DNA of 64,000 nt from Phlebotomus papatasi. Its lineage: Eukaryota > Arthropoda > Insecta > Diptera > Psychodidae. The position numbers were made by a program, and so were the translations under genes. The stretch is taken from NCBI RefSeq assembly GCF_024763615.1, contig NC_077224.1, positions 84,640,712-84,704,711 of the forward strand, in the 5' to 3' direction. The number at the start of each line of letters is the position of its first letter. Positions within the stretch are counted from its first letter, which is position 1. Of this stretch, positions 46,770 to 58,058 are shown in pieces. The notes under the pieces were generated by a model, which was not told the DNA's origin, did not search any database, and was given only the letters and a program-made list of their open reading frames with translations.

Positions 46770-47368
46770 TTTCCGGACCACAACATATTCAGCATTATAG
46801 ACACATTAAGCTCTCTCAAGAGCCTAAAAGACACTTCCTGGACAATTAGAATTCACCAAATCAGGAAGTCGGCCATATTGTCAAAAATGTCGCTCCCGCC
46901 TGGATTTTTGTTACAAGGTTGATGTCAAAAGGCAAATGGCGCGGGAATTGGCGGGAACCGTTACATTTAACGTCTAGATTTTTGGGACGAGCGTACCGAG
47001 CGTACCCAAAAAGTTTGAACAAGTTTTTTGAAAATTTAAAAACGATTTATTTTTTAAATTTGTGCAATTTGTAATTGGTAATTATCATACTTATTGGCCC
47101 CGAGAGATTTTTCCTTATTCTGGTCTAGAAATATCAAAAAAGTCACAATATCTGCAAGGAAGCAGAAAATCGAAAATTCACGATTTTTGACCAAGAATAT
47201 CTTAGCTCAGAAGTTAATTGAGATCCTGTAAGAAATATCCTAGATTTAGCCATTTTTGTAGTTTGTAATCATCCACAAGAATGGGATTTTTATCGATTCT
47301 AAATATTCCAAAAATAATCTTTTTTCTATGGGTACCCAGTGTCCTAAAAAAGGAAACGAAAGAGTTAA
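46770..47368 (+). mobile_element. Dispersed repeat copy 2 (uninterrupted)
   Basis: It matches the reverse complement of 25217-26985 but lacks the nested 1.1-kb element, so it shows the pre-insertion arrangement. It ends CGAAAGAGTTAA, the same TTAACTCTTTCG-type terminus as the element at 19518-20479. The other border is unclear. Confidence 0.7.
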
Positions 47369-47779
47369 TGTGAAGTGAATAGATGAAAAACGATTTTACC
47401 GATTTTACTAAATATAAACAGCTCTACGATATTCGACTGACTGGGACCGAAAATTACAGATAAAGATCCATGCGTGAAGGGAGTTTTATTTTAACTTTCT
47501 CGTGTGTGTTTGACAGCTGTCAACTGAATATCGATAAAATCCGGAATATCGGAGAGGTCTTCGCGTAGTTAATTTTCGAATTTTGACTGATATAATCCCG
47601 TGTTTTCAAAAGATTTTTCGCAATAAGTATAAAGAAAAAGAAATTGGTCAAAATGTCATTTATACTTTAAAATAGTAAATTAATAAAGTAAAAGATTTTT
47701 AGGTTAAATTTTTAAACTCAAAATGAATGGATCATGAGATCATTTTTATTAAAAAAAAATGTGCCTGAATTGTTTACTT

Positions 47780-47909
47780 CAGAGGTGTGCAAGAAACCGT
47801 TGAAACCGAATTAACGTCAAAAGAAACATGTACGTCAATGGTAAAAACGCTACTATAACAAACTTATTTTGACGTTAATTCGGTTTCAACGGTTTCTTGC
47901 ACACCTCTG
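47780..47909. mobile_element. hAT-type MITE with perfect 8-bp target duplication
   Basis: 130 bp with terminal inverted repeats of about 43 bases starting CAGAGGTGTGCAAGAAACCG and essentially identical at both ends. It is flanked on each side by GTTTACTT (47772-47779 and 47910-47917). CAGAGGTG ends and 8-bp duplications are hAT hallmarks. Near-identity of the arms implies a recent insertion. Confidence 0.92.
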
Positions 47910-48236
47910 GTTTACTTCTTTCTTTAATGCTAAATAAAAAGTTACCAGATTTTTCTAACTATTGGATTTAATTTAATATTTATTAGAAAGAATTTGGGTT
48001 TAAAAAAGACATAACCTCAAAAAATATGACACCTAATGACAGCACACGAAGCAAGACAAATATTTAATACACCTCTGTATATTATTGAGGTTAAAAATTA
48101 TTTTGTTTATTGTATTATTGCTTTTTAATATGATTAAAATATGATTAAATGCACTAGTCGCACACAATCTTAAGAGTCGGTTAATAGGGGAGACCGGGGC
48201 ATAATTGACTGTGGGATGTTGTAGTTTTCCTTATAA

Positions 48237-48372
48237 CAGGTTTGAGCAAAAGAACCGTTTAAAAGCGAATAAATGTCGAAATAAGATTGTCCGGTTAGCG
48301 TTTTGACTGACCACTGACGTACAATTTTCATCTGACGTTTGTTCAGTTTCAAACGGTTCTTGCTCACCTCTG
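48237..48372. mobile_element. hAT-type MITE, second family member
   Basis: 136 bp with ends CAGGTTTGAGCAAAAGAACC and the complement CAGAGGTGAGCAAGAACCGT. It is flanked by ccttataa (48229-48236) and ctttataa (48373-48380), an 8-bp duplication with one change. It is related to 47780-47909 but more diverged. Confidence 0.8.
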
Positions 48373-48400
48373 CTTTATAAAGAATATTGTGCAAAATTTA

Positions 48401-48747
48401 TACAGTAGAGTCTCGCTATAGTCCATATTTGGTTTCAAATTTGACACTTGGGTCGCACTATAGTCCATGTAATTTTTTAAAATTATCAACGACTTTTAGT
48501 ATTGAAATTGCTCGACGACTTCCACTACTTTCTTTGCGATTGTGGTACTTGTCCTTGCTCTCTCCATTGTGGATCACATCACAATTATCACAACTACTTA
48601 ATAAAGTTTGCCAAAAATATTAAAATAATTATGCATGTCGCATACTAAAAAACATAACCTAACTTAAAATCAGTGTTTTGAAATCAACGGTCGATAAATT
48701 GTGGACTATAGAGCGATGGCCTATACCTATAGCGAGACTCTACTGTA
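48401..48747. mobile_element. CAGTAGAGTCTCGCTATAG MITE
   Basis: About 347 bp bordered by TA. Both ends begin CAGTAGAGTCTCGCTATAG. Subterminal 'actatagtcca' repeats lie inside. Non-coding pogo/Tigger-like MITE. Confidence 0.85.
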
Positions 48748-49055
48748 TTAATTTCAGAGTAATTGACTCTGCCTTTCTTCATTTAAATATTTTTCATTGT
48801 AATTTAATTTAAATATGTTTTTTTTTCATAAATTAGGCAAAGAAAAAAATCATTTGCATTTAATTTTGCCCCGGTATGCGTATGTAAAATTTATAGATTT
48901 GCTATAAGAAAACTTAATGAGTTCGGCATTTTCACCTCAGCTCGAGAAAAAAATCCCCTGAAGTTTTTAACCTGAAACTATCCGCATTAACCTCATACAA
49001 ATAAGAAAATCGAACTCATTGAATGTCTTATGCCCTCTAGACACCCTACGACTTA

Positions 49056-49140
49056 AGCCGAGAGACGACTTAGTGGAAAATGATGGAAATGAAGTTTAAC
49101 CATTATGTCGAGTATAATTACACTAAGCCGTCTCTCGGCT
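49056..49140. mobile_element. 85-bp hairpin MITE
   Basis: AGCCGAGAGACGACTTAGTG and the complement of CACTAAGCCGTCTCTCGGCT enclose about 45 bases. There is one mismatch in 20. No target duplication is certain (TA or TAA possible). Confidence 0.75.
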
Positions 49141-49311
49141 AATTCTCAGGTCTGTCAAGGTCCTAAGTCTGTTTTGGCATAATATGACCAAAATGCATCA
49201 ACTTTCTAGAACATTTGAAGTTCATAGGACCAAAAGTAGGGGCGCTGCAGTCGCAAAATCAAATTTAACGGCTATTGAAAACACCAAATTTCTCAATGGG
49301 ATTTATTCAAT

Positions 49312-50791
49312 TTATTTATTATCTTCCTCGTCAATGTCCATCTCTTCGAAGGTTTCGTCCAGCGTTGAATCCTCCTCTTCCTCCGCACTGGACATTTCCT
49401 CATCCCCGGACATCTCCTCCCGTTTGAGAATCTCCGCCTGAAAATGTTCCCTGAGGAGTTCATTCATAATTTCACGGCACTGCATCTCGAATCCCGGCGG
49501 CAACCAACCAGTTCTTTCTGTGCACGTTGTCCCATGGAGGGGTCCAGGAAGTTTTTCCAGCATCTCCTGGATCTTGGCCACACGGATATCGCAGTATTGG
49601 TAGTTAACTTGACGAGCTCCTGGCATTTTTCCTTCTTCGAAGTAGGGAGAGTAGATTTGTGTTTCTGCATCCTTTTCCTCTTCGGTCTTCGGCCTGAGTG
49701 TCTTTTTGTTGACACTGGCTTTGTTGACGGCCCCAATGACGTGGGAACTCTTCCGGGAGACATAGTACCTGGCTCCAACTTGATTCCTCAGCCGATAGTC
49801 TAGGACTTGGTAGTGTCGGCTGTCAAAGTGCTTCCGGGGATCATAGCCAAACTTGCACCAGAGTCCCCTCCAGGGCCCGGAATTGAAGAAGAAGCCCAGT
49901 GTGGGCAGAATGACGCGGAGCCGGCTCATAGAGACATTTGAGACGTAGCAAAGGGCCATCCTGGACCAAATGGCTCGTTCCTCAAAAAGCCCTTTAACCA
50001 CATTGAACTCCTCCGTGGAGATGAACTTGATTTTGAGCATCTCTGCAGCTGCGGGATTCATTTTGTCCGGGAAGGGATCATGCAAATTGAATGAGGCAAA
50101 GATATTGTACCGGCTGCGTTTTTTCCTCTGCTGGAATTTGGGAGTGACAGTTCCCTTCTCCGTGATATAAGTCGGCCGGAAGATTTTATGCTGCACAGTG
50201 TCCATGCGAGAGAACAGCAACGGAGGCAGGAAGTAGGGAACATTGGGATTCTCCGTGAGCCAGGAATATCCATCTTTGTACGTTGGAATCAATTCCTTGT
50301 AGATCATCTCCACTCTGCCACTTTCCCGCTTAACGATCGGCAGCAATTGGAAGTCACAGAGCCCGGAGAATCTGTAGCAGGACTCTATCTTAGCCACAAT
50401 CTCTACTCTATCCGAAGGGACTTCCACCGTGTTCACAAGCGGCCTCCGTGGGAGTTTGATCTTCAGCAGAAGTCCCATTGTGCCGTGCTCATCAGCAAAC
50501 ACAGGCTTGCTGTAGAGATTTTCAGGAGTGAATTTGAGTTCCAGGCGCTTCTTCTCATTCCCGAATGTCTGGAAGATCAAGAAAATGCTAAACTTCCGGA
50601 AAATCTTCATGAAAACAGAGAAATCTAACCTCAGATAATTTCCCGATGCCTCCCAGCGTCCTCAGGCACTTGTCCACATTGTTCACCAGTCCAGGATACT
50701 CCACTAGGATTGTCTTCTTTTTAACAGTGCTTTCCAGGGCAGCAGCACCCCTAGCAGACTCATCAGAGTTCCCGGAGTTTGAGTCGTCCAT
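49312..50791 (-). CDS. GTF3C5: General transcription factor 3C polypeptide 5 (TFIIIC63)
   Basis: Exons 50791-50630 and 50568-49312 join in phase 0 (CTGAG|gttaga...ttccag|ACATTC) to give 472 residues, somewhat shorter than human (519). The order of motifs fits the family. The N-terminal beta-barrel region has VEYPGLVNNVDKCLRTLGG, LELKFTPENLYSKP and LLLKIKLPRR. The middle carries the winged-helix-like region LPTLGFFFNSGPWRGLWCKF followed by GYDPRKH. An acidic tail is rich in E and D (residues about 435-472). The protein is part of the tauA/TFIIIC module that dimerises with GTF3C1/C3-associated partners and binds the A box of tRNA genes in RNA polymerase III initiation. It acts in the nucleus. 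A pogo-like MITE starts only about 90 bp upstream of the ATG. Confidence 0.93.
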
Positions 50792-50881
50792 CGCGCTTTA
50801 CAAATTGCTGAATTTCTCGGAAATTATGCTAAATTTGTTTACAGTGCCCAGTGGACAACCTCTACATAACAAATATTACAG

Positions 50882-51222
50882 TACAGTAGACTCTCGCTTA
50901 TCCGTGGACTCTTTTTCCGGGTGACATAAAAAAATCCGTGAGACAGTTGAATTTTAAAAATTTTGTTGACATATTTTACCCGTTTTGGGTTTTTTTGTTA
51001 AAGCAAATGTGCTCTATCTACTGTTAATTCTTTCTCATTGTAACTTTTTTGGACAGTACGCATGTTTAGAGAGAATGTCGATTCAGTCAGATCAGAATTC
51101 ACTCCATAGATTTGCAATGTAAACAAAAAAATCGTTAGATTTCAAACAATTTGATGTGTATCACTCTCAAAATCCGTGTGACATTTCGGTCCCGTTCCAC
51201 GGATAAGCGAGAGTCTACTGTA
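50882..51222. mobile_element. CAGTAGACTCTCGCTTATCCG MITE in the GTF3C5 promoter region
   Basis: About 340 bp bordered by TA. Both ends begin CAGTAGACTCTCGCTTATCC and continue with GTG. Internal 'aatccgtg(a/t)gaca' words are inverted. It lies 91 bp upstream of the GTF3C5 start codon and so may contribute promoter sequence. Confidence 0.85.
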
Positions 51223-53412
51223 TTAATTACTTTAACTACGGTAGTACCGGTACCCAGTAGGTATTATTTAACGCTTCTCAAAAAGTTTTTACACTTTAAT
51301 TTAAAATCCGAGGCAAAAAATCTCAAAGAATACAAATTAACAGAGCGATGCAACTTTATTTTCGTATCTTTATAAGATAAGATGTCACATTTTGAATTAT
51401 AAGATTTTGGCATGCAATATTAAGGTCTATGTGGTGAGTTTATTTGAACGAGACTATCATGCTAGCTCTGAGTGTTATTTAGTTTTCGCGCTAATTTTTC
51501 TCTTTGGAAAGCAGAAGGCGGGAAGGAAAAACAGTAGAAAAGTGGAAAATTAGTGGAAAAGTTCATTCTGAGAAAACGGTAACCAAAAGAAAATGTTTAA
51601 GATTCATTTACTGGTGAGTAGTACTTCTTTGAGATCATTTGAGATCTATAAATCACAATGAAAAGTTAAGTTTAGGTTTTTCCCTAATGTTCATTTCTTT
51701 ACAGAATGAGAGATCATCAGAGATCAGTGGAAAGTTAATATTAGCAGGAAGCATTTGTTGTCTTTGCAGAGAGTGACTTCCAAGTAAAACTTGCACTCCC
51801 TTCATCAGAAATTCTGTCATAAAGACGAGTATGCTGAACAAAACAGGAGAATCTGAGGTCACAGGAAAGATTTGATAAGAACTTTGCATAACACAGGTGA
51901 AGAGGATGCTCCTGCAAAGATGATTCGTTTTGAAGAATAATCTGTTAGGGATTGGACAAAAATTTCTTTGGAAGTCAGAAGATTGTATCAGGAATAGGAT
52001 ATAATTATGCAGTGCCGAAATGTATAGTCTTTTTCGTCCCCAACGATGTCTTTGGGTTATTCTGTATTAGAAAATGCGATCAGAAGATGCAGAAATATAC
52101 TCACAACTTGCACCGATAGCAGAATTACCAAGCTGAGGAAGAAAAAGCCTGAGATTGCGTTGAGAAAAATAATTAAAATAGTATTTTCAAAAAATATATG
52201 TTTCATTTACATTTTTTAAGAAAAAATATTATATTCTGACGAATTAAAGATTTCTCAACTTCAAATTAGTAAAATGAGTATTAAGAAAACCATTCCTTAA
52301 ATTTTTCTCTCGAAAAACACCCATAAAGTCTTATTATGACCGACCTCATCACGTAAATGGCGGAAACTCTGAAACCAGATCGTATATGCCAAGATTTATA
52401 CAAATTTACAATTAGCTAGAATTCTAATTTCTAGTTTTTTTTATTATTTCTTATTTTTATTTGAATTAGATTTTTGGCAGGGCGAATTATTAGTGAGGTT
52501 GGGAATATTGCTCAAAACATCTAGTTGGAATTTTTATTTATATCTAGAGATAATTAGTACGTGGAATAATTAATGCTAATTAGTATAACAAATTCCTTCT
52601 GGTTCATTTAAATCAAATAATTTTCGCTGTTCGCAACAATCTGGTTGCAAGAGTTTTAAGTTTCATCCTTGGTATTATCTATATTTATAAGATCTATAAC
52701 CTATTTAATATTTGAAGTAAAATCTTTTAATTACTTTGTAATCATTTCAATTCTTATTTTTTTGAAAAACAAAAAAAAAGATACTTTGCCACCGATAAAC
52801 CTCAAAAGAGATTAACTTAAATGTTAAATGCTACTCTGAGTTCCTCTTTCGTGCTCTCCGATTTTTTTGTGACAAATGCGGCAATTTATGTGAATCGAAT
52901 CCAATCCAATTCGATACAATTAGGAGAAAAAAATAGAGTGAATGTCAATCAACCTTAAAGATCGGATATACCAGTCGAGTTACTCAAATTTGCACTCCTC
53001 AAATATAAACGACGGTAGAATTCAAAGCGTAAAATTTGAGGTTATGTGAAGGATGTTTTGCGTGGAGTCTGAATTACAAAGAGCGAATTACAAAAAGCGT
53101 GGAGACTGAATTAAGATACACGGCATTTTAGGCTCATTTCATATTTTTTAATAAAAATATATTTTTATTAAAAATTATTTCTGATGTCTTTCTCTTAAGA
53201 GATGTCTTACAAATAAATTAAGAGTATTTTATTCAAAAATATCACATGTAGTGTGTGTGTAACATTTGAAGGAAATGAGTGGATTGTCCACCGGGATGCT
53301 AAATATTTTATCAGTTTCTGCTAAATTTTACCATGTGAGTTTCTTTTGATTTTTCTGCCGGAAAGTGTTTTGTACAAAAGAAGTGATTAAATTGATAAAA
53401 AATACCTGAAAT
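51223..53412. other. Intergenic DNA between GTF3C5 and the helicase
   Basis: No conserved frame. 51335-51480 resembles 21235-21330 (gagcgat.caacttta). 52975-53060 is a fragment related to 55826-55962 (cgacggt.gaattcaaa.cgtaaaatttgaggttatg). The rest is AT-rich with nothing recognised. Confidence 0.4.
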
Positions 53413-56400
53413 ATGTTAAGACGAAATATAAAGTGTTACTTAACAGTATCCAGGAGATTCAGTGCAATATCAGCGGCTGTCAATCCGGAAAAGGCAAAAA
53501 GAATCCCCATAGTAACCTGCAAAAGGAAGGAGTTTGATTTGTTTTATGGGGAAGAATTGCCTGACGAAAATGCAAAATTTGGGGCTGTTCCGCTTGCTTC
53601 ATCCGGATGGCATCACTACAAATCCAAAGGGGACTTCTTCCACATCCATCCTTTTTACTTCAACGACAACTGGAGGCTGAGCCCTTCCAATGTGAGCTTC
53701 GGAAATTTGGGCATCCGCGGGGAAGTTTTAAAAACAGCTGAGGAGCTTTTCAGCATTTCCCGGCCCAGTTTGATCCAGGAAATCGCTATTCCGGAAATTC
53801 TCAAGGGATTCCACACCACAGTTGCCGCAGAGACAGGTTGTGGGAAGACTATGGCTTATTTGCTGCCGATTGTGGAACAACTGTTGAGGAGGAGTCAGAA
53901 TCCGCCAAAAGCCAGAAGCTTCAACACTCCTCTGGCTCTCATCATCAGCCCAAGCAGGGAGCTTGCATCGCAGATTGGGGAAGTGGCTGAGAAGCTTTGT
54001 GAGCCTCACGATCTCAAAGTGAAAACCCTCCTAGGAGGAAACACAAAACACAAAATGATGAATCCTTCCTTCGAGGATGTGGACATCTTGGTGGGAACCC
54101 TCGGAGTCATCAATAAACTCACGGCTAATCAGATCTACCGGATGGGATCTGTGAGGCAAGTTGTGCTGGATGAAGCAGACACCCTGCTAGATGACAGTTT
54201 CTCTGACAGACTCTCCTACTTCCTCCAGAGATTTCCGGTAAGTCCAGGAATTTCTCAGACTCTCAAGGAGCATAGATAACCATATATGCTCTCACTCATA
54301 TAGATCTTATAGAAATACTTATGAATATTTAATTGACGTAAAATTGCCTAGAAAGAGAGAGGATTTTTTTACAATGTGAGGTTATAATGGACCTAACCTC
54401 AAAAATCAGAAAATTTATTTACATTTACAGGTTAAAACTTGCATTTTTCTCATTCAGCTTTCAAATTTTTGGATTGGTTCAGCAATTTGAAAATTTCAAT
54501 AAAATAATATGGAAATTATTAATATTCTAACCTCAAACTTTAATACAGTAGACTCTCGCTCAATCGGCTCTTTTTCAATCGGGCGAAAAATTTTGTTGAC
54601 AATTTTCACGTTTAATTATGAAGGTAATTTGCTCAAATTCGCTGTAGTTCTTCCTATTTTATCGTGATTCTTTATAATTGAGCGCTTTGTGTGGAATTTG
54701 CAAAGGCTTTGATGCCTAAATCAATCGATAAACCGGATGGCATTTCGCCCCATATTCCCGATTGAGAGAGAGTCTACTGTAGAATAAGAATTAAGAAAAT
54801 TGTTTAAATAAGTTCTTCTAATAAAGGTTAAAAGAAAAATTGGTTATCCATTTTTCTACCTTCCAAAAATCTTAGCAGAATTTATAAATAGCATAGTTGG
54901 ATGTTTTTCTTCAATTTAGAACGAAAAATCTATTTTTTGTTTATTTTATGTCATATTACTTTAATTTTTTGTTTAAATTTATTTCTGACAGATAAAGTTT
55001 TTCTTTAGAAAATTACTATAAATGATTTGTTCTGTCTGATGTTCTTATTTGGTAAATGGATTTTCTTCTGGAATTTAAGGTTATGTATTTCCATAACCTC
55101 AAAAAACGGAGAAGCGGAGAAGTTTAGTTTGAAACTTTAAATATTAAAAACAAAAAATTGTAGCATAGAATCAAATAGAGAGGATCTATAAAGTCCCTGA
55201 AGTTAGAATTTGATTCAATTAAATTATGAAACTTTTCGAAATAACAAAACTTTGGTAAAATGATTAAATAACCTAAATTGTACATTTGAAAAGCGCTTTT
55301 GTATATCTAATAAACAAATTTAAGAAAATATTTGCTTCACTTCTCATAATTTTAAAAGTGTTTAGTTTTAGTTTATTTAAAATTTAAATTACTTTATGGA
55401 GGTTATGTTCGGCATAACATAACCTCAAATTGCTGCCTAATTTCACAGCTGAATAAGAGAATTTATTTGGATACAGTGCCCGCTTTCTAATCCGGATGAT
55501 TGGGAGACAATATGACAGATGTCCGCTTAGTAATTCGGATGGATTTTTTGAATTTGTTCAAAGTCTCGAAAATATAATGCAAGGTTTTTTTTTTTTGTAG
55601 AATTAGAATAACAGTTTTAAAGGTGCTTAAAAAGACATAATTAGAGAATTCAATGCTATTATGCTTCATTTATTAAACAACAACATCATAGGATAATTCA
55701 TTTTCATTGCTGAACACACATGCATACATAACCTCAAAATTATTTTAAATGTAACCGTCGATAACACGTCCGGATTACGCCGATCCGGATTAGAGAGCGG
55801 GCACTGTATGTACTAGAGACGAAGTACAGTCGAGTTCCTCAAATTTGAACGACGGTTGAGTTCAAAACGTAAAATTTGAGGTTATGTGAAGAAATTTTTG
55901 CGTGAAGTCTGAATTAATTAAATTAGTTTGAATGTTGTTCAAATTTGAGGAACTCTACCAAAAAATCACTTTGAACATTTTCAAGAATCAGCAGCAATAA
56001 TCCCTTAAAGTGAGGTTATGTTTTTCTGAAATGTTCTTAACCTAAAATCAATTAAATTAATTTTCTTGTAGCGGGCCCTTAAATGATATAGGCAGATCTT
56101 TTTTTGTTGGTAGACTTCTGAGAGACTATACTGCCTTGAAATTCTTGAATTCCTAACTAACCTAAAAAATCTAACTTCTTCAAGATCAATGTATCTTGGG
56201 TATAGCCGTAAAATTTTCCCTTTCAGTTTCACAAGAATCAGACGAGTGATTCAGGAGCTCAACTGATCATGGCCTCTGCCACAATTCCTCTCAACCGTGA
56301 GGATATGCTGCTGAAAATAATCGATGTTTCTGCAGTTAAGGACATCCGGACCCCCAATCTTCATAAATTGGTTCCGAATGTCCTTCAGAAATTTCTCAGA

Positions 56401-56916
56401 ATGAGCAAAATCAATCGACCCCCAAATCTTCTGAGCATCATCAAATCCGGTCTGAAGCAAGATCAGTCAATTCTGGTTTTTGGAAATAAAACCTCTACAG
56501 CTGACTACATTTCGATCTTCCTGAAGGAATCAGGCGTTGAGTGTATCAATCTCAATGCTGACATGCCAATGCCAATCAGAGCGGATCAGTTTGGTCGATT
56601 CCGAAGAGGAGAAGTCAAAGTGTTGTCCACAACGGACATTGGAAGCCGTGGATTGGACACAAGGCATGTCTCCCAGGTGATCAACTTCGACTTCCCTCTG
56701 CACATGGCTGACTACATTCACAGATGTGGTCGGACAGGGAGGTTAGGAGGAGTAGACAATTGCACAGTGACTAATTTCGTGTCCAGCATGAGGGAATTGA
56801 GGATTGTTCAGGAGATTGAGCATGCAGCCAGGACGAGGACAGTTCTACCGAATGTTGACGGGAACATAACAAATATTATCCGGAAGAAAATTATAAGGAG
56901 TTTGAAAAAAGATTGA
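53413..56916 (+). CDS. DDX28: DEAD-box RNA helicase, DDX28-like (mitochondrial)
   Basis: Exons 53413-54237 and 56227-56916 join in phase 0 (TTTCCG|gtaagt...tttcag|TTTCAC) to give 504 residues. The N terminus MLRRNIKCYLTVSRRFSAIS is basic and lacks acidic residues, as in mitochondrial presequences. Helicase motifs in order: Q-motif-like SRPSLIQEIAIP (116-127), AAETGCGKT (138-146), PSRELA (180-185), LDEAD (252-256), SAT (292-294), TTDIGSRGLD (410-419) and HRCGRTGR (440-447). DDX28 helps assemble the large mitochondrial ribosomal subunit in RNA granules. Overall layout and length (human 540) fit DDX28 better than other DEAD-box proteins, but orthology was judged by eye. The 2-kb intron holds two MITEs. 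Confidence 0.9.
54544..54781 (+). mobile_element. CAGTAGACTCTC MITE, copy 3
   Basis: 238-bp full-length member of the family at 21332 and 39448, with ends CAGTAGACTCTCGCTCAATC and CAGTAGACTCTCTCTCAATC, TA-flanked, inside the helicase intron. Confidence 0.85.
55472..55808 (+). mobile_element. CAGTGCCCGC MITE, copy 5
   Basis: About 337 bp, TA-flanked, with ends CAGTGCCCGCTTTCTAATCC and CAGTGCCCGCTCTCTAATCC. It is the longest copy together with 11112-11444; both keep 'attgggagacaatatgacag', which the shorter copies have lost. It lies in the helicase intron. Confidence 0.85.
55826..55962 (+). mobile_element. CAGTCGAGTTCCTCAAATTTG MITE
   Basis: About 137 bp. The left end CAGTCGAGTTCCTCAAATTT mirrors the right end, complement of 'caaatttgaggaactctacc'. 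It sits 18 bp after copy 5 of the CAGTGCCCGC family. Related fragments occur at 52975 and 44473-44760. Confidence 0.65.
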
Positions 56917-58058
56917 TTAAATTAAAGAAGATGAAAAGATAGGAAAAATAAATTGATTCAAAAATTGTGTACTGTTTTTCAATTACTTTACGTTGGCTTT
57001 TAGGAAAAGTGGCGGCGAAATTGAGGTTATGCTGATTAACTGTGGATTGACTTATTTTATTGGGGGTTCTTTGAAAACACGATGTCCCTATCTCTAACCG
57101 TTTGGCCTAGATATCATAATAGAGAAAAATTATCCCATTTTATTTCTTCATCTATCCATTATGTCACATAATGGCTAAACGATAAGAGATAGCGGCTTAC
57201 GGTTTCTCAGAAAACGTCACAAGTCGACCGTGAATTAAAATTTTTTTTCAGAGTATCTTCCAACCATTTTAGAGGTCTTACATTTATACTTCTTTGAAAA
57301 CGGATCTAATGATGGTTCTCGTCCATAGGGAGGATAGATATAGATCAGTAAAGTGCACGCATGATGTTTTAAAATATATTTACAATCTTTACCTAGATGT
57401 AGACTTCAAAAGTTCAAGAACTTTCAAATGATTCTAATTTTAATATAAATGGCAGGCAAATACGTATTTTAGAGAGATATAACCTTTAACTGTAAAAAAA
57501 AGAATATAAGACATTATTAAAGTTCCCTGGCGTATATTGTTAAGTAATCCGTTTTGATTTTCTCTAACTAAATCATATCTAATGGCTCCGGCACACCTTT
57601 TAGATCAGGAAAATTTCATGAAATCGAAATTCGAAACCTTTTCTTTCTCACATGGTTTGCATATGACTATTTCATTCTTTCCCTACCAAATTCGATTGAG
57701 AAAAAATTAGATTTTGTAGACTCCATTTCAATTCGAATTAAAACACTCAGAACAGCTTTTTACGTTTTTCTTTATTTCGTCCACTCTCTTTGGCGTCCAA
57801 CTCAAGTCTGTCTGTCCTTCGTTGTTCGTCCGTCTTCGTCTGTTATAAGCCATCTCGCGGCAATTATCCTAAGTATCGTCCGTCCCGTCTGACCACAACT
57901 CGGCCGACCTAACTAGGGATCGACCCGATCCCAACGTCATTTTGTTTCGTCATGTCACCTATCGTCTACTTAACATCTAACATTTTTTCTCTTTTTTTTT
58001 TCTTCAAAAAGTCCAGTGAACATCTAATCTAATATAAAAATACTATAACTATCAAAAC
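56917..58058. other. Helicase 3' flank and DNA downstream of the retrotransposon
   Basis: A helicase poly(A) signal (aaataaattg, about 56945) follows the stop codon closely. 57060-57200 contains an inverted pair ('atctctaaccgtttggcc' against 'ggctaaacgataagagat'). From about 57770 to 58058 the sequence is GC-richer (repeats of 'cgtccgt', 'gtctgtc') and likely belongs to the retrotransposon's 3' untranslated part. I found no copy of the 62543-63322 LTR here. Confidence 0.4.

Larger units (their letters stand above)
48187..48875. mobile_element. AGGGGAGACCGGGG element with two MITEs inside it
   Basis: The left end 'aggggagaccggggcataat' and the right end, complement of 'atttaattttgccccgg', form an inverted pair. 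What lies between is mostly two other elements, an hAT MITE (48237-48372) and a pogo-like MITE (48401-48747). Without them the host element is only about 200 bp. Confidence 0.55.
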
